From Mycolicibacterium litorale (GTDB lineage Bacteria > Actinomycetota > Actinomycetes > Mycobacteriales > Mycobacteriaceae): DNA of 64,000 nt. Shown here piece by piece: positions 1-12,093 of the stretch. The notes beneath the pieces are model-generated. The model did no database searches. It was not told where the DNA came from and worked only from the letters and a program-made list of their open reading frames with translations. Positions within the stretch are counted from its first letter, which is position 1. Every line of letters starts with the position of its first letter. Where the stretch lies: the NCBI RefSeq assembly GCF_010731695.1, contig NZ_AP022586.1:868001-932000 (forward strand), in the 5' to 3' direction. A program made the translations under genes and the position numbers.

Positions 1-710
1 GCCTCGACGCGGCGGACGCCGCGAACACGTTCGGCGCCAAGGTCATCGGCCTGGCGCACCTGACCGAGCTGTGGCCGCTGCGCCACGACGCCGGCATTCT
101 GCTGTGCTCCTCGGTGTCGGGTCTGTGGGGTGGCCGCGGCCACGCCGTGTACTCGGCCGCCAACCGGATGCTCGACGCGATGGCGGGGCGGCTGCGCGCG
201 AACGGCCTGCGCGCGGTGGCCATCCGGTGGGGACTGTGGCAGTCCGACGGCGCCTCGGGCATCGTCGACGCGACCGAGACGGCCCGCATCGAACGGTCTG
301 GGCTGCGGCCGATGGCTCCGGAGCAGGCGATCGAAGCCAGCCTGTGTGACCACGCGGTGGACCCGTTGGTCCTCTCCGCCGACATGCACCGGATGCGGAT
401 GTTCTTCGGCAGCGCCGAACCAGTTCGCGTGCAATCGGTCTCGGTGACGGCCACCGCGGAGGCGGTCGACACCACCGACGCCGTGCGCGGTGAACTCGCC
501 GCCGTCCTCAGCATCACCGATCCGGGCGCGATCGACCTCGACGCCTCGCTTTTCGACCTCGGCGTCGACTCGCTCCTCGCGCTCGACCTCCGTAAGCGAT
601 TCAGACGTGCCATCGGCCGCACCGTTCCGCTCGCCACCCTGTTGGGCGGCATCACCGGCAGCGAACTGGTCGCCGAGCTCGACGAGAAAGTAGAGACTCA
701 GCGTGACTGA
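1..710 (+). CDS. mbtD: MbtD mycobactin polyketide synthase, C-terminal end (partial)
   Basis: The 5' part of this gene lies outside the window; the frame is open from base 3. Residues visible first are the end of a ketoreductase domain: the stretch with CSSVSGLWGGRGHAVYSAANRML carries the Ser and the Tyr-x-x-x-Asn of a short-chain-dehydrogenase-like KR. It is followed by an acyl carrier domain whose LGVDSL motif holds the serine that would carry phosphopantetheine. In mycobactin synthesis MbtC and MbtD build the small beta-hydroxyacyl unit between the two lysines. The stop overlaps the mbtE GTG start by 8 bases, so translation is probably coupled. The assignment rests on the domain order plus mbtE-F-G-H following directly; other type I PKS ends would look similar in isolation. 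Confidence 0.88.
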   Translation, partial: LDAADAANTFGAKVIGLAHLTELWPLRHDAGILLCSSVSGLWGGRGHAVYSAANRMLDAMAGRLRANGLRAVAIRWGLWQSDGASGIVDATETARIERSGLRPMAPEQAIEASLCDHAVDPLVLSADMHRMRMFFGSAEPVRVQSVSVTATAEAVDTTDAVRGELAAVLSITDPGAIDLDASLFDLGVDSLLALDLRKRFRRAIGRTVPLATLLGGITGSELVAELDEKVETQRD

Positions 711-3700
711 CACCACCGGACCACGGCTGGACGCCGACGCGCGCCTGGAACTGCTGCGCCGCAGGCTCGCCGAGCGCGGGCTCTCGTCGCAGACCGCCGC
801 GGAATCGCCGACCCGGGAACTGTCCGAGGGTCAGCTGCGGATGTGGTTCGTCCAGGCCGCCGACCCGTCGGGAGCCCTGCTCAACATCTGCCTGTCCTAC
901 CGCATCCGCGGCGACGTCGACCTCGCCGCGCTGCGCGGCGCACTCGACGCCGTGGCGCGCCGCCACCCGATCCTGCGCACCACCTATACCGCCGACGACA
1001 CCGGCGAACCCCGCCCCACCGTGCACGCCGACCTGCGGCCGGGGTGGGCCGAACACGACCTGACCGCACTGGCGAGTCAATCGGAACAGGCGCAGCGGCT
1101 CCGCCTCGAGGTGCTCGCACAGCGGGAGTTCGCCGCGCCGTTCGACCTGTCCACCGATGCGCCGCTGCGGATCACCATGGTGCGCACCGGCGCCCGGGAA
1201 CACGTCATGCTGCTGGTCGCCCACCACATCGCGTGGGACGACGGGTCATGGGAGGTGTTCTTCGCCGACCTCACCCGCGCCTACGCCGGCGAGGACCTGG
1301 GGGAGGAGCTCACCGCGCACGTCCCGGCCGGGCCCCGCGACGCCGCCGCCGACCTCGACTACTGGCGCACGGTCATGGCCGACCCGCCCGAACCCCTCGA
1401 ACTGCCCGGGCCGACCGGTTCGGCGGTGCCGACGAACTGGCGTTCGGCGCGCACCAGCGTGGCGCTCGGCGTCGACACCGTCCGGCGCGTCACCGACCTG
1501 GCGCGCGAGACGGGCTGCACCCCGTACGCGGTGCTGCTCGCGGCGTTCGGCGCCCTGATCCACCGGTACACCCACACCGACGACTTCCTGGTTGCGACCC
1601 CGGTGCTCAACCGCGGCGCAGGCACGCAGAACCGCATCGGCTACTACGGCAACACCGTGGCGATGCGGCTGCGGCCGCAGTCGTCGATGTCGTTCCGCGA
1701 CATGCTCGGGCATGCGCGCGACACCGCCCTGGGCGCATTCGCCCACCAGGGCGTCAACCTCGACCGGGTGGTCCGCGAGCTCAACCCCGACCGCCGGCAC
1801 GGCACCGAGCGGATGACCCGGGTCAGCTTCGGTTTCCGCGGGCCCGACCGGTTCGGGTTCACCCCGCCCGGCGTGCAGTGTGAGCGGGCCGACCTACGCA
1901 GCCACCTCACCCAGCTCCCGCTGGGCGTCATGGTCGAATTCGACGCCGACCCGACCGGGGGCGGCGCGGTCGTCGAGGTCGAGCATCTGGTCGAGATCAT
2001 CGAACCGGCGCTGGCCCGGCAGCTGCTGGACCACTTCGTCGTCCTGCTCGACAGCGCGCTGGAAGCGCCGCACACCGCGCTGTCCCGCCTGCAGTTGATG
2101 GGCGCCGCCGACACCGCCTGGCTACACGAGGTGGCCCGCGGCGAGCGGTTCGACACCCCGCCCCGCACGCTGCCCGACGTGATCGCCGCCCAGGTGGATC
2201 GGACGCCGGACGCCGTCGCCGTCGCCTACGAGGGCAGGCACTACTCGTACCGCGAGATCAACGCCGCCGCCAACCGGGTCGCCCACTGGCTCATCGGCCA
2301 GGGCATCGGCGCGGAGGACCGCGTCGCGGTGCTGCTCGACAAGTCGCCCGAACTCATCGTCACCGCACTCGGAGTGGTGAAGGCCGGTGCGGTGTACGTG
2401 CCGGTCGACCCCACCTACCCCGAGGACCGGCTGACGTTCATCCTCGGCGACTGCGATGCGAAGGTCGTGCTGCGCGAACCGCTCGGCGCTCTCGACGACC
2501 AGCGGGACGACGACCCGACCGACGCCGACCGGGTGCGGCCGCTGCGGCCGGAGAACACCGCGTACCTGATCTACACCTCGGGCACCACCGGACTGCCCAA
2601 GGGCGTCCCGGTACCGCACCGCCCGGTCGCGGAGTACTTCGTCTGGTTCAAGGACGACTACCAGGTCGACGGCAACGACCGCCTGCTTCAGGTCGCCTCA
2701 CCGAGTTTCGATGTCTCGATCGCCGAGATCTTCGGCATGCTGGCGTGCGGCGCCCGCATCGTCGTCCACCGGCCGGGCGGGCTCAACGACATCGGCTACC
2801 TCACCGAGCTGCTGCGCGAAGAAGGCATCACCGCAATGCATTTCGTGCCCTCGCTGCTGGGACTGTTCCTGTCGCTACCCGGGGTCAACCAGTGGCGCAC
2901 CCTGCAGCGGGTGCCGATCGGCGGTGAACCGCTGCCCGGCGAGGTGGCCGACAAGTTCCACGCCACCTTCGACGCGCTGCTGCACAACTTCTACGGACCG
3001 ACCGAGACGGTGATCAACGCCAGCCGGTACAAGGTCGAAGGCAAACAGGGCACCCGGATCGTGCCGATCGGCCGTCCGAAGATCAACACGCAGATGCATC
3101 TGCTCGACGACGCACTGCAGCCGGTACCCGTCGGCGCCATCGGCGAGATCTACATCGGCGGAAGCCATGTCGCGCACGGCTACCACCGAAGGCCCGGCTT
3201 GACCGCCGAACGTTTCGTGGCCGACCCGTTCACACCGGGCGGCCGGCTCTACCGGTCGGGCGACCTGGCCCGCCGCAACGCCGACGGTGACATCGAATTC
3301 GTCGGGCGCGCCGACGAACAGGTCAAGATCCGCGGTTTCCGCATCGAGCTCGGCGACGTGGCGGCCGCGATCTCGGTGGATCCCAGCGTCGGCCGGGCCG
3401 TCGTCGTGGTGAGCGACCTGCCGGGGCTGGGCAAGAGCCTGGTGGGCTACCTGACCCCGGTCAGTGGTGAGGACCGCGATTCGGTGGCGGTCGACCGCAT
3501 CCGCGCACGGGTGGCCGCCGCGCTGCCCGAGTACATGGTGCCCGCCGCCTATGTCGTGATCGACGACATCCCGATCACCACACACGGCAAGATCGACCGG
3601 ACCGCGCTGCCGCAACCGGAGCTCACCTCGACCACCGAATTCCGCGAACCGGCGACCGACACCGAACGTGAACTCGCCCGGCTGTTCGGCGAGCTGCTCG

Positions 3701-5931
3701 ACCGCGGCGGCGACATCGGCGCCGACGACTCGTTCTTCGACCTCGGCGGCCACTCGCTGCTGGCGACGAAACTCGTTGCCGCCGTGCGCACCACGTTCGG
3801 TGTGGACATCGGAGTGCAGGAGGTGTTCGAACTCGCCACGGTGGCGCAGATCGCCGGACACATCGACACCCTGCGCGCGGGCGACGGCGGCCCGGCGCGG
3901 CCGCGTCTGGTGCCGCTGCACCTGGACGGGCCCGCACCGCTGTCGTCGGCGCAGCTGCGGTCCTGGTTCGCCTACCGCGTCGACGGGCCCAGCGTGGTCA
4001 ACAACATCCCGTTCGCCGCGCGGCTGAGCGGGCCGTGCGATGTCGACGCACTGATGGCCGCGGTCGGTGACGTCATCAACCGCCACGAGATCCTGCGCAC
4101 TGTCTACCGCGAGATCGACGGCGTGCCCTACCAGGTCGTCCTGGCGCCGGAGCCGGTGACCGTGCGCCGCGCCCGCGGTGACGGGGAGGAGTGGCTGCGC
4201 GCCGAACTCGACCGCGAACGCGGCCACGTGTTCGACCTCGAACGCGACCGGCCGATCCGCCCCGCGCTCCTGAGCGTGCCTGGCGGTCACGTGCTGTCGG
4301 TGGTCATGCACCACATCGCCGGCGACCACTGGTCGGCCACCGTGCTGTTCTCCGATCTGCTCACCGCCTATCGCGCCCGGACGTCCGGTGCGGCCCCGGC
4401 CTGGGCGCCGCTGCCCCTGCAGTACGCCGACTTCGGCGCCTGGCAGTCGGCGCTGCTCGCCGACGACGCGGGTATCGCCGGACCCCAGCGCGACTACTGG
4501 ACCGAACAGCTCGCCGGGCTGCCCGAGGAGACCGGGCTGCGGCCGGACTTCCCGCGGCCGCCGGTGCCCAGCGGCCTCGCCGAGGCGGTCGAATTCCACA
4601 TCGACGGCGCCACGAGGGACAAGCTGGCGGTGCTGTGCCGGGAACTCGGGGTCACCGAGTTCATGCTGCTGCAGGCCGCGGTGGCCGTGGTGCTGCACAA
4701 GGCCGGCGGCGGTCCCGACGTCCCGCTCGGCACACCGGTGGCCGGCCGCAACGAACCCGAACTCGACCAGCTCGTCGGGTTCTTCATCAACATCCTGGTG
4801 CTGCGCAACGACCTTCGCGGCAACCCCACGCTACGGGAGGTGTGCCGGCGGGCCCGCGAGATGGCGCTCGCGGCGTACGCCAACCAGGACCTGCCGTTCG
4901 ATCAGGTCGTCGACGCGGTCAGCCCGGTGCGCACACTGGCCCGCAACCCCCTGTTCAGCGTTGTGGTCCACGTCCGCGAACAACTTCCTGAGAACCGGGT
5001 GATCGACCACGGGCCCGACGGCGACACGACGGTCACCGTGCTCGAGCCCACGTTCGACGCCGCGCACGCGGACCTGTCGCTGAACTTCTTCGCCTACGAG
5101 AACGGCGGGGGCTACCGGGGCCACGTCATCTATCGCCCCGAGCTGTACACCCGCGAGACCGCGCAGCGGTTCGTCGGCTGGCTCGGCCGGGTGGTGACGG
5201 CCTTCGCCGAGCAGCCCGACCTCACCGTCGGCGAAATCGAGATCGGTGCGCCCGGCGAGCAGCGGCGCATCCTCGAAGAATGGGGTGGCGGAGGCGTTTT
5301 CGTGCTCGATCAGGCACTGCGGCCGGTGCCGGTCGGCGTGGTCGGCGACGTCTACACCGCGGGCGGTCCGCTGGCCGCCGCGCACTGGAACTCCGCCGCG
5401 CTGACCGCGACCCGGCTCGTCGCCCACCCGTACGGCACGCAACCCGGGGCGCGGCTGCACCGCACCGGGGACCAGGCACGGTGGAGCGCCGACGGGGTGC
5501 TCGAACTGGTCGGCTCGGATACGGCGAGAGCCGAGCGGGGGAGCGAACCGGCGGTCCATACCGCGGGCCAGTCCGGTGAACCGCCCACCACCGACACCGA
5601 ACGCGCACTCGCGACACTGCTGGGCGAGGTGCTCGATGTCGAGGTCACCGGACGCTACGACGACTTCTTCAGCCTGGGTGGGGACAGCATCCTCGCCGTG
5701 CAGCTGGCCGCACGTGCCCGCGACGCGGGACTGAAACTGACCGCGCGGATGGTGTTCGAACAGCCCACGCTGCACGACCTCGCCGCCGCGGTCGACACGG
5801 CGGGGGCGGCCACCGGCACCGCGGGCGACGCGGACACCGCCCACGCACCGATGAGCGCCTCCGGCCTGTCCCCGGACGAGCTCGCGGCGCTGACGGCGTC
5901 GTGGAGCGCATCGCGGGAGGACGCACCGTGA
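703..5931 (+). CDS. mbtE: MbtE mycobactin non-ribosomal peptide synthetase (lysine module)
   Basis: Cytoplasmic NRPS expected to activate a lysine and extend the mycobactin chain. Domain order from sequence: condensation (HHIAWDD at about 174), adenylation about 480-965 ([11 protein letters not shown] near 624, FYGPTET near 763, [13 protein letters not shown] near 867, HGKIDR near 960), carrier with GGHSLL (Ser1018), a second condensation domain with HHIAGD at about 1203, then a short piece resembling only the A6-A8 part of an adenylation domain (about 1532-1608), then a second carrier with GGDSIL (Ser1662). At 1742 residues it is near the size I remember for MbtE (about 1680). The GTG start overlaps the end of mbtD, and the end overlaps mbtF. 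Substrate specificity was not derived from the pocket; lysine is inferred from the locus. Confidence 0.93.
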   Translation: MTDTTGPRLDADARLELLRRRLAERGLSSQTAAESPTRELSEGQLRMWFVQAADPSGALLNICLSYRIRGDVDLAALRGALDAVARRHPILRTTYTADDTGEPRPTVHADLRPGWAEHDLTALASQSEQAQRLRLEVLAQREFAAPFDLSTDAPLRITMVRTGAREHVMLLVAHHIAWDDGSWEVFFADLTRAYAGEDLGEELTAHVPAGPRDAAADLDYWRTVMADPPEPLELPGPTGSAVPTNWRSARTSVALGVDTVRRVTDLARETGCTPYAVLLAAFGALIHRYTHTDDFLVATPVLNRGAGTQNRIGYYGNTVAMRLRPQSSMSFRDMLGHARDTALGAFAHQGVNLDRVVRELNPDRRHGTERMTRVSFGFRGPDRFGFTPPGVQCERADLRSHLTQLPLGVMVEFDADPTGGGAVVEVEHLVEIIEPALARQLLDHFVVLLDSALEAPHTALSRLQLMGAADTAWLHEVARGERFDTPPRTLPDVIAAQVDRTPDAVAVAYEGRHYSYREINAAANRVAHWLIGQGIGAEDRVAVLLDKSPELIVTALGVVKAGAVYVPVDPTYPEDRLTFILGDCDAKVVLREPLGALDDQRDDDPTDADRVRPLRPENTAYLIYTSGTTGLPKGVPVPHRPVAEYFVWFKDDYQVDGNDRLLQVASPSFDVSIAEIFGMLACGARIVVHRPGGLNDIGYLTELLREEGITAMHFVPSLLGLFLSLPGVNQWRTLQRVPIGGEPLPGEVADKFHATFDALLHNFYGPTETVINASRYKVEGKQGTRIVPIGRPKINTQMHLLDDALQPVPVGAIGEIYIGGSHVAHGYHRRPGLTAERFVADPFTPGGRLYRSGDLARRNADGDIEFVGRADEQVKIRGFRIELGDVAAAISVDPSVGRAVVVVSDLPGLGKSLVGYLTPVSGEDRDSVAVDRIRARVAAALPEYMVPAAYVVIDDIPITTHGKIDRTALPQPELTSTTEFREPATDTERELARLFGELLDRGGDIGADDSFFDLGGHSLLATKLVAAVRTTFGVDIGVQEVFELATVAQIAGHIDTLRAGDGGPARPRLVPLHLDGPAPLSSAQLRSWFAYRVDGPSVVNNIPFAARLSGPCDVDALMAAVGDVINRHEILRTVYREIDGVPYQVVLAPEPVTVRRARGDGEEWLRAELDRERGHVFDLERDRPIRPALLSVPGGHVLSVVMHHIAGDHWSATVLFSDLLTAYRARTSGAAPAWAPLPLQYADFGAWQSALLADDAGIAGPQRDYWTEQLAGLPEETGLRPDFPRPPVPSGLAEAVEFHIDGATRDKLAVLCRELGVTEFMLLQAAVAVVLHKAGGGPDVPLGTPVAGRNEPELDQLVGFFINILVLRNDLRGNPTLREVCRRAREMALAAYANQDLPFDQVVDAVSPVRTLARNPLFSVVVHVREQLPENRVIDHGPDGDTTVTVLEPTFDAAHADLSLNFFAYENGGGYRGHVIYRPELYTRETAQRFVGWLGRVVTAFAEQPDLTVGEIEIGAPGEQRRILEEWGGGGVFVLDQALRPVPVGVVGDVYTAGGPLAAAHWNSAALTATRLVAHPYGTQPGARLHRTGDQARWSADGVLELVGSDTARAERGSEPAVHTAGQSGEPPTTDTERALATLLGEVLDVEVTGRYDDFFSLGGDSILAVQLAARARDAGLKLTARMVFEQPTLHDLAAAVDTAGAATGTAGDADTAHAPMSASGLSPDELAALTASWSASREDAP

Positions 5932-8900
5932 CGCAGACCGAGACGGCCGCCAATGCCATCGAGGACGTGCTGGCGCTGAGCCCGCTGCAGCAGGGGCTCT
6001 ACTCGATGACAGTGCTCGCCGGCACCGAGGCTACCGACGGCGATCCGTATGTGATCGCGATGGCCGCCGACGTCACCGGAACGCTCGACACCGCGTTGCT
6101 GCGCGACTGTGCGGCGACGATGCTGACCCGGCACCCGAACCTGCGGGCCAGCTTCTTCCGCGGCGACCTGCCCAGGCCCGTCCAGGTGATCCCCGCCCGC
6201 GTCGACCTCCCGTGGCAGCAGGTGTCGGTGCAGACCACCGAGGAGGCGGCCGGCCTCGAGGAGCGTGAACGCCGGCGGCCCTTCGACCTGGAACACGGGC
6301 CGGTGATCCGCTTCCTGCTGATCGAGATGCCGGGGCCGCGTTGGCGATTCGTGATCGTCGCCCACCACATCGTGATCGACGGCTGGTCGCTTCCGCTGTT
6401 CGTCGGCGAACTCATGGCCCTCTACCGCGCGGGTGGCGACCCGGCCGCGCTCGGCGCACCACCGCGGCCGTACCGCGACTACATCGGCTGGCTCGCCGGC
6501 CGCGACCAGGCCGCCAGCCGCACGCTGTGGCGCGAGCACCTCGCCGGCCTGGACGGTCCGACGCTGCTGACCCCGGCGTTGTCGGCCGTGGAACCTCCCC
6601 CGGGGCTGCCGGGACGCACCGAGGTGCGGCTGGACGCGGCCGCCACCCACCGGCTGGTCGAGGCGGCCCGGTCGCGCGGCGTCACCGTCAACACGCTGGT
6701 GCAGCTGGCCTGGGCGGCGATGCTCTCGGTCTTCACGGACCGCCGCGACGTGACGTTCGGGATGACGGTGTCCGGGCGGCCGGGCGAACTCGCCGGAGTC
6801 GAGACCATGGTGGGGCTGTTCATCAACACCGTGCCGTTGCGCGTCCGACTGGATCCCACCGAACCCGTTGGCGCGCAGTGCCTGTCACTTCAGCGCACCG
6901 CTGCCGCCCTGCGCGACCACAGCTACCTCGCGCACGCCGAGTTGCGCGCACTGGCGGGGGTCGGCGAGATGTTCGACTCCCTGCTGGTCTACGAGAACTT
7001 CCCGCCCGGCGGCCTGGTCGGCGGCGACCATCGATTCGAGGCCGACGGCGCCACTTTCGTCCCCGCCGCGCTGGAGAGCCTGTCGCACTTCCCGGTCACC
7101 ATCGCCGCGCACATGGCCGACGAGCAGCTGACCGTGCTGGTGGAGACGCTCGAGGGCGCCCTCGGCGCGCTCACCCCGCACGGCGTCGGGCAGTGCCTGC
7201 TCGACACCGTGCAGCGGTTGATCACGTTCTGGGACCGGCCTCTTCGCGAGGTGAGCATCGCCTCCGGCCAGACCCCCACCCCGGTGGAGCCGGCGGCACC
7301 GACCTTCGCCCCGGGCGTGCACACCGCGTTCACCGAGGCGGCGCGCCGTACGCCCGACGCCGTCGCGCTCAGCTGGGAGGGCGGCGCGCTTCGCTACCGC
7401 GAGGTCGACGCCGCCGCCGACCGGCTGGCCGCCGCCCTGGCCGCGCGCGGCGTCGGCGCGGAAACACCGGTGGCCGTGACACTTTCACGCGGGCCGGACT
7501 ACGCCATCGCGATGCTCGCGATCCTCAAGGCGGGCGGCATGATCGTCCCGCTCGATCCGGCGATGGCCGGTGAGCGCATCGGCGAGATCCTCCGGCAGAC
7601 CGGCGCACCCGTCGTGGTCGACGATGCGCTGCTGGGCAGTGTCGGTGCGCCCGACGCGTCGTGGTCACCGGCGGCGGTCATCCCCGGCCAGGCCGCCTAC
7701 ACCGTGTTCACCTCCGGCACCACCGGACTCCCCAAGGGTGTGATCGGCACCCACGACGCGGTGCTGGCCTACGGCGACGACCACGCCCGTCATGTGCTGC
7801 GCCCGGCCGCCCGACGCCTGGGCCGCCCGTTGCGCATCGCCCACGCCTGGTCGTTCACGTTCGACGCCGCGTGGCAGCCGCTGGTCGCGCTGTTCGAAGG
7901 CCATGCGGTGCACATCATCGGAGACGACGTGCAGCGTGACGCCGAGGCGCTGGTCGCCAGCATCGAGCGGCACGGCATCGACATGATCGACACCACGCCG
8001 TCGATGTTCGCCCAGCTCAAGGCATTCGGGCTGCTGTCGCGCGTCCCGCTGGCGGTGCTGGCCCTCGGCGGCGAAGCGGTGGGCAGCGGGACGTGGCGGT
8101 TCATCCGCGAGGAGTGCGCACGCACCGGGATGTCCGCGTACAACTGCTACGGCCCGACGGAGACCACCGTGGAGGCCGTCGTCGCCGCGTTCACCGAGCA
8201 CCCGGAGTCGGTGATCGGACTGCCCACCCGCCACACCCGCGCCTACGTGCTCGACGCGTGGCTCCGCCCCGTGCCCGACGGGGTCGCGGGGGAGCTGTAC
8301 CTGTCCGGCGCCCAGCTGACCCGGGGCTATCTGAACCGCGCCGGCGAGACGTCGGGGCGGTTCGTCGCCGACCCGTTCCAGGCGGGCAGCCGGATGTACC
8401 GCACCGGCGACGTGGTGCGGCGCGACCGCACCGGCGCGCTGCAGTACCTCGGCCGCAGCGACGATCAGGTCAAGATCCGCGGATTCCGCGTCGAACCCGG
8501 TGAGGTGTGCGCGGTGCTGCAGACCCACCCCGCGGTGCGGGCCGCCCATGTCGCCGTAAGGAGCCATCCCAGCGGCCCACGGTTGATGGCGTACGCCGCC
8601 ACCGGGGGCGCCGCCGTGCAGGTCGCCGAGCTGCGCCGCGTGCTCAGCACCCGGCTGCCCCGCTACCTCGTCCCGCACCACATCGCGGTCGTCGACGAGC
8701 TCCCGTTGACCCCGCACGGCAAGATCGACGACGCGGTGCTGGCCGCCCACGACGCGGTCGCAACGGGACCGGCGGCCGCCCCGGAGACCCCGACGGAGGC
8801 GGCGCTGGCCGAAGCGGTCGCCGAACTGCTCGGCACCGCGGCCGTGGACGTGAGCGCGGATCTGCTCACGCTCGGAATGGACAGCATCGTGGCGCTGTCA

Positions 8901-10301
8901 GTGGTGCAGGCGGCCCGAAGGCGCGGCGTCGCGTTGCGGGCCCGGCTGATGCTCGAGTGCGGCTCGATCCGCGAACTCGCCGCGGCGATCGACGCCGAGG
9001 CGGACACCGAAGTCGACCGCCAGGAGCCGGAAGACGCGTCGGCCGAACCGATCCCGGTGCTGGCCAACGTGCACTGGCTCTACGAATACGGCGATCCGCG
9101 CCGGCTCGCGCAGACCGAGGCCATCCCGCTGCCCGACGGCATCACCGCCGACGCGCTGCGCACACTGCTGCAGGCGGTCGTTGACGGTCACGAGGTGCTT
9201 CGCACCCGCTTCGACCGCGCGACGATGACGCTCGTGCCGTCCACGGACGGCACGCGCGACGACCTGCTGACCGAGGTGGCCGTCAGCGGTGACCTCACGC
9301 TCGCGGTGGCCCAGCACACCGAGACCGCTGTGCAGGATCTCGATCCAGAGCGCGGCCGGCTGTGGTCGGCGGTCTGGCTGCGGCCGGCACAGGGCCCCGG
9401 TGTACTGGTGGTGACCGCGCACGTACTGGCGATCGATCCGGCGTCGTGGCGGGTCGTGGTCGGGGAACTCGACGCGGGCTGGCACGCCGTGAGCGCCGGG
9501 CGCGCGCCGGTGCCGACACGTGAACACACCACCTACCGGCAGTGGTCGGCGCGCCTGCACGAGCGCGCGCACGCCCTCGACACCGAGGACTTCTGGCGGG
9601 CCCAACTCGACGGCGACGACCCGGAACTCGGCTCGCGCCGGGTGCGGCCGGACACCGACCGCGCCCGCGACCTGTCGGTCAGCGTCGCGGTCACCGACCC
9701 GGACGTCACCGCGCGATTGATCGCCGCATCGGAGGCCACGCCTTCGCTGCTGGCCGCGGCCGCCGCACGCACCGTGACGGCCTGGCGCCGGCATCGCGGA
9801 CAACCCACACCGCCGCCGCTGCTGGCGTTGGAGACCCACGGCCGCGCCGACGGGGCCGTCAGCGACAGCGCCGACACCGGCGACACCGTCGGGCTGCTGA
9901 GCGCGATCTATCCCGTCCGTGTCGACCCGGAGGCCGGGCCGGTCGAGATCCCCGGGCACGGAATCGATTTCGGGTTGCTGCGGTACCTGCGGCCCGACAC
10001 CTCGACACGCCTGTCGGCCTACCGGGAACCGCAGATCCTGCTGAACTACCTGGGCCGCGCCGACGTCGGTGGCAGCGGTGCGTTCAGCATGGACCGCGAG
10101 CTGCTGACGGCGGTCTCGGTGCTGCCCGAACCCGAACTGGCCGTACGCCACGAGCTGACCGTGATGGCCGCCGTCCTCGGCGAGGGCGGCGCGCCCGTCC
10201 TGGCCACGCAGTGGCGGACACTGCCCGACGTGCTGTCCGCCGACGAGGTCGCCATCCTGCAGTCCCTGTGGCAGGACGCGCTCCGAGAGGTTGCCCCATG
10301 A
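5928..10301 (+). CDS. mbtF: MbtF mycobactin non-ribosomal peptide synthetase (terminal lysine module)
   Basis: NRPS that should add the last lysine, which becomes the cyclised hydroxylysine of mycobactin. Domains in order: condensation (HHIVIDG, His146), adenylation ([11 protein letters not shown] near 594, [25 protein letters not shown]), carrier with LGMDSI (Ser986), and a C-terminal condensation/epimerisation-like domain from about 1030, recognisable by IDFGLLRY and LLNYLGR. In that last domain the HHxxxD region reads [12 protein letters not shown], so the second, catalytic histidine appears to be valine. I chose GTG 5928 over the in-frame GTG at 5901 because GGGAGG sits 8 bases upstream and the start forms a GTGA overlap with the mbtE stop. 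The end overlaps mbtG as ATGA. Confidence 0.92.
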   Translation: MTQTETAANAIEDVLALSPLQQGLYSMTVLAGTEATDGDPYVIAMAADVTGTLDTALLRDCAATMLTRHPNLRASFFRGDLPRPVQVIPARVDLPWQQVSVQTTEEAAGLEERERRRPFDLEHGPVIRFLLIEMPGPRWRFVIVAHHIVIDGWSLPLFVGELMALYRAGGDPAALGAPPRPYRDYIGWLAGRDQAASRTLWREHLAGLDGPTLLTPALSAVEPPPGLPGRTEVRLDAAATHRLVEAARSRGVTVNTLVQLAWAAMLSVFTDRRDVTFGMTVSGRPGELAGVETMVGLFINTVPLRVRLDPTEPVGAQCLSLQRTAAALRDHSYLAHAELRALAGVGEMFDSLLVYENFPPGGLVGGDHRFEADGATFVPAALESLSHFPVTIAAHMADEQLTVLVETLEGALGALTPHGVGQCLLDTVQRLITFWDRPLREVSIASGQTPTPVEPAAPTFAPGVHTAFTEAARRTPDAVALSWEGGALRYREVDAAADRLAAALAARGVGAETPVAVTLSRGPDYAIAMLAILKAGGMIVPLDPAMAGERIGEILRQTGAPVVVDDALLGSVGAPDASWSPAAVIPGQAAYTVFTSGTTGLPKGVIGTHDAVLAYGDDHARHVLRPAARRLGRPLRIAHAWSFTFDAAWQPLVALFEGHAVHIIGDDVQRDAEALVASIERHGIDMIDTTPSMFAQLKAFGLLSRVPLAVLALGGEAVGSGTWRFIREECARTGMSAYNCYGPTETTVEAVVAAFTEHPESVIGLPTRHTRAYVLDAWLRPVPDGVAGELYLSGAQLTRGYLNRAGETSGRFVADPFQAGSRMYRTGDVVRRDRTGALQYLGRSDDQVKIRGFRVEPGEVCAVLQTHPAVRAAHVAVRSHPSGPRLMAYAATGGAAVQVAELRRVLSTRLPRYLVPHHIAVVDELPLTPHGKIDDAVLAAHDAVATGPAAAPETPTEAALAEAVAELLGTAAVDVSADLLTLGMDSIVALSVVQAARRRGVALRARLMLECGSIRELAAAIDAEADTEVDRQEPEDASAEPIPVLANVHWLYEYGDPRRLAQTEAIPLPDGITADALRTLLQAVVDGHEVLRTRFDRATMTLVPSTDGTRDDLLTEVAVSGDLTLAVAQHTETAVQDLDPERGRLWSAVWLRPAQGPGVLVVTAHVLAIDPASWRVVVGELDAGWHAVSAGRAPVPTREHTTYRQWSARLHERAHALDTEDFWRAQLDGDDPELGSRRVRPDTDRARDLSVSVAVTDPDVTARLIAASEATPSLLAAAAARTVTAWRRHRGQPTPPPLLALETHGRADGAVSDSADTGDTVGLLSAIYPVRVDPEAGPVEIPGHGIDFGLLRYLRPDTSTRLSAYREPQILLNYLGRADVGGSGAFSMDRELLTAVSVLPEPELAVRHELTVMAAVLGEGGAPVLATQWRTLPDVLSADEVAILQSLWQDALREVAP

Positions 10302-11590
10302 CCGCCACACTGGCCGTGATCGGCGCCGGGCCGAAGGCCGTCGCCGTCGCCGCGAAGGCCGCAGAACTACGCAACATGGGCGTCGACGCGCCCGAGGTGG
10401 TGGTCGTCGAACGCAGCGGCGTCGGCGCGAACTGGACGGCCAGCGGTGGCTGGACCGACGGTCAGCACCGGCTGGGCACCAGCCCGGAGAAGGACATCGG
10501 TTTCCCGTACCGCTCGGCACTGGTACCCCGGCGCAACGCCGAACTCGACGAGCGGATGACCCGCCACAGCTGGCAGGCCTACCTGATCGCCACCTCGCAG
10601 TTCGCCGAGTGGATCGACCGCGGCAGGCCCGCGCCGAACCACCACAGGTGGGCGGCCTACCTACGGTGGGTCGCCGACGCGATCGGGATGAACCTCGTGC
10701 ACGGTGAGGTGGAGCGCATCTCGGTCGGCGGCCGCGGTTGGGAGCTGCACACCCGGGATTCCACCGTCGCCGCCGACGGCGTCCTGATCACCGGACCGGG
10801 GCAGGCCGAGCGGACGTTGCTGCCGGGTCATCCGCGGGTGATGTCGATCGCCGACTTCTGGCGGCGGGCCGCCGCGCACGAGCTCATCGTCGCCGAACGC
10901 GTCGCGATGATCGGCGGCGGCGAGACCGCGGCCTCGATGCTCAATGAGCTCTTCCGCCACCGCATTTCGACGATCACCGTGATCTCCCCGCAGGTCACCC
11001 TGTTCACCCGGGGGGAGGGGTTCTTCGAGAACACCCTGTTCTCCGACCCCACCGGGTGGACGAGCCTGACGCTTGCCGAGCGCCGCGACGCCATGTTCCG
11101 CACCGACCGCGGCGTGTTCTCCGCCCGCGTGCAGGAGGCGCTGCTCGCCGACGACCGCATCCGCCACCTCCGCGGCCGCGTCGCGCACGCCGTTCCGCGC
11201 GACGGCCGGATCCGGCTGACCCTGCACACCGACCGCGCGGGCGAGCGGGTGGAGACCGTGCACGGCTTCGACCTGGTGATCGACGGCCAGGGCGCCGATC
11301 CACTGTGGTTCATGCCGCTGCTCGGCCAGGACGCGCGCGATCTGCTCGAGCTCGGACTGGGCGGTCCGCTGACCGGTGAGCTGCTGCAGGAGTCGATCGG
11401 CCACGACCTCGCCGTCGCGGGGGTCACCCCGAAACTGTTCCTGCCGGGCCTGGCCGGACTCAATCAGGGCCCCGGGTTCCCCAACCTCAGCTGCCTCGGC
11501 CTGCTGTCCGACCGCGTCCTCGGCGCGGATCTCGGCGTGGCCGCAGACAACACGAACAGGAGAAGCATTGAGCACCAACCCATTCGATGA
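10298..11590 (+). CDS. mbtG: MbtG L-lysine N6-hydroxylase (mycobactin)
   Basis: FAD- and NADPH-dependent monooxygenase that hydroxylates the lysine side-chain nitrogen, giving the hydroxamate groups that bind ferric iron. The N-terminus has a Rossmann motif ([15 protein letters not shown], residues about 7-21). A second dinucleotide motif, [12 protein letters not shown], lies near the middle, and the C-terminal [16 protein letters not shown] segment is typical of this enzyme group. The length of 430 residues matches the roughly 431 I recall for M. tuberculosis MbtG. The ATG is fixed by an ATGA overlap with mbtF; an open frame continues upstream but is only the shadow of mbtF. Its last 23 bases overlap mbtH. 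Expected to act in the cytoplasm. Confidence 0.93.
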   Translation: MTATLAVIGAGPKAVAVAAKAAELRNMGVDAPEVVVVERSGVGANWTASGGWTDGQHRLGTSPEKDIGFPYRSALVPRRNAELDERMTRHSWQAYLIATSQFAEWIDRGRPAPNHHRWAAYLRWVADAIGMNLVHGEVERISVGGRGWELHTRDSTVAADGVLITGPGQAERTLLPGHPRVMSIADFWRRAAAHELIVAERVAMIGGGETAASMLNELFRHRISTITVISPQVTLFTRGEGFFENTLFSDPTGWTSLTLAERRDAMFRTDRGVFSARVQEALLADDRIRHLRGRVAHAVPRDGRIRLTLHTDRAGERVETVHGFDLVIDGQGADPLWFMPLLGQDARDLLELGLGGPLTGELLQESIGHDLAVAGVTPKLFLPGLAGLNQGPGFPNLSCLGLLSDRVLGADLGVAADNTNRRSIEHQPIR

Positions 11591-11783
11591 CGACAACGGC
11601 AACTTCTACGTCTTGGTGAACGAGGAGGAGCAGCACAGTCTGTGGCCCACGTTCGCCGACGTGCCCGCGGGCTGGCGCATCGTGTTCGGCGAGGCCACCC
11701 GCGCGGACTGCCTGGCCTACGTCGAGGAGAACTGGACCGATCTGCGCCCGCGCAGCCTGCGCGAAGCCATGGCCTCCGAGTGA
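11568..11783 (+). CDS. mbtH: MbtH-family adenylation-domain chaperone
   Basis: A 71-residue protein that binds NRPS adenylation domains and activates or stabilises them; here the partners would be MbtE, MbtF and the MbtB encoded outside the window. The family signature is complete: [10 protein letters not shown], then PAGW, then the [11 protein letters not shown] tail. The start is a TTG at 11568 with AGGAGA ending 4 bases upstream, giving [11 protein letters not shown]. It begins inside the last 23 bases of mbtG in another frame, consistent with translational coupling. It is the last gene of the mycobactin transcription unit in this window; the next gene on the strand is about 310 bases away. 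Confidence 0.95.
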   Translation: MSTNPFDDDNGNFYVLVNEEEQHSLWPTFADVPAGWRIVFGEATRADCLAYVEENWTDLRPRSLREAMASE

Positions 11784-12001
11784 GTCGGCCCACGCGTTAA
11801 TTTTGCGCTGGCGAGCGTCAGCAAACTGATCATGCGGGCGCTCGACGCGAAGCGCTCAGGGGTCCGGCCCCGCGGCGGGTTTGGCGTGCGCAGATGATCT
11901 TGACTTCACCGTAACTTCTCTGATGTATCGTCTTCACGGTCGCTTGCGATCCGGCAGTTTCGCGAATCCGCAGCAAAAGTGAGGTACTAAGCCTGGCTGA
12001 A

Positions 12002-12020
12002 TAAGGTTAGGCGACCCTAT
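12002..12020 (+). promoter_or_regulatory. Probable IdeR iron box upstream of the GjpA-like porin gene
   Basis: TAAGGTTAGGCGACCCTAT matches the mycobacterial IdeR consensus TTAGGTTAGGCTAACCTAA at 15 of 19 positions, 16 if position 2 is allowed A or T. It lies about 75 bases before the GTG of the porin gene and more than 200 bases after mbtH. IdeR with Fe2+ normally represses through such boxes. The rest of 11784-12093 holds no gene I can support; TTGACT at 11900 is a possible -35 but I see no convincing -10 at the right spacing. Confidence 0.6.
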
Positions 12021-12093
12021 TGCGTCTTAGTGAAATCTCAGTTAGCGTCCGTGCGCGCCCTCAGTGGCGGCTACCCACTTTTAAGGAGATTTC

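Noticed and set aside
2875..4698. Long open frame on the minus strand inside mbtE (about 600 codons)
   Set aside because: It is the antisense shadow of a high-GC gene; the product is His/Arg/Gly-rich with no recognisable domain, and mbtE is certain.
8898..10520. Long minus-strand frame across mbtF
   Set aside because: Same codon-bias artefact; low-complexity product without motifs.
11800..11880. Terminator after mbtH
   Set aside because: GCTG...CAGC and GGGG...CCCC give only 4-base stems without a T tract.
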